Shown here: in pieces, positions 5,583 through 5,632 of the stretch
How the letters are laid out: every line of letters starts with the position of its first letter
Numbering within the stretch: position 1 is the stretch's first letter
Source: Chlorobiota bacterium
Lineage (GTDB): Bacteria > Bacteroidota > Bacteroidia > Bacteroidales > JAADGE01
Reading direction: 5' to 3'
DNA: 5,632 nt
NCBI GenBank assembly: GCA_013153575.1
Contig: JAADEE010000154.1
Location: 1 to 5,632, forward strand
Made by a program: the position numbers and the translations under genes
Notes under the pieces: model-generated
Seen by the model: the letters and a program-made list of their open reading frames with translations, nothing else
Told to the model about the DNA's origin: nothing
Databases searched by the model: none

Positions 5583-5597
5583 CAAAGATAATATTTT
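5583..5597 (-). promoter_or_regulatory. Minus-strand copy of the methyltransferase promoter sequence
   Basis: These 15 bases are the exact reverse complement of 199-213, including the -7 motif TATCTTTG (5590-5583 on the minus strand). If active it would start a leftward transcript near 5577, antisense to the 3' end of vsr. It could instead be one arm of an inverted repeat framing the locus, or coincidence in AT-rich DNA. The remaining bases (5598-5632) are T-rich with no gene or clear terminator stem. Confidence 0.35.
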
Positions 5598-5632
5598 TTG
5601 TTTTTTATTTAATCCATAATTAAAATTTTTTC

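Noticed and set aside
131..5597. The 10-bp and 15-bp inverted pairs as one set of terminal inverted repeats of a transposon
   Set aside because: Their order is not mirrored: from outside in it is 10-mer then 15-mer on the left, but 15-mer then 10-mer on the right. No transposase is present either.

Overview
The window is about 5.6 kb of AT-rich DNA that fits the phylum Bacteroidota. Three promoter elements match the Bacteroidetes -7 consensus TAnnTTTG, no gene start has a convincing Shine-Dalgarno sequence, and coding is lysine- and asparagine-rich. I cannot place it to genus. Almost all of it is one compact gene block that reads as a restriction-modification or anti-phage locus.

Layout, left to right. 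Positions 1-218 are non-coding and hold two head-to-tail stem-loops (1-39 and 41-74), then a promoter. Positions 219-1247 (+) encode a complete C5-cytosine DNA methyltransferase. Its stop codon directly abuts the stop of the last gene of a four-gene minus-strand operon. In transcription order that operon encodes a 78-aa basic protein (5044-4808), a 652-aa GHKL-fold ATPase resembling the prokaryotic MORC/paraMORC and MutL group (4802-2844), a 287-aa protein I do not recognise (2857-1994), and a DUF6339-like protein (1982-1248). The genes are separated by 5 nt, a 14-nt overlap and 11 nt, so they are almost certainly co-transcribed. An 80-bp divergent promoter region (5045-5124) separates this operon from a plus-strand Vsr-type endonuclease gene (5125-5574). 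The last 58 bases are non-coding and AT-rich.

How the genes may work together. The methyltransferase would mark the host genome at a cytosine-containing site. Vsr either repairs T:G mismatches that arise when the resulting 5-methylcytosines deaminate, or serves as the cutting enzyme of the system. The GHKL ATPase would be the ATP-driven clamp or switch. Published comparative genomics (Iyer, Abhiman and Aravind, on MutL homologues in restriction-modification systems and the origin of MORC ATPases) placed such ATPases in R-M neighbourhoods with helicases and endonucleases. No helicase and no restriction nuclease other than Vsr is visible here, so the effector is either Vsr, an unrecognised domain in one of the accessory proteins, or a gene outside the window.

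The best candidates for undescribed biology are the three accessory proteins (78, 287 and 244 aa) around the ATPase, the apparently leaderless promoters shared by the methyltransferase and vsr, and the repeats at the two edges.
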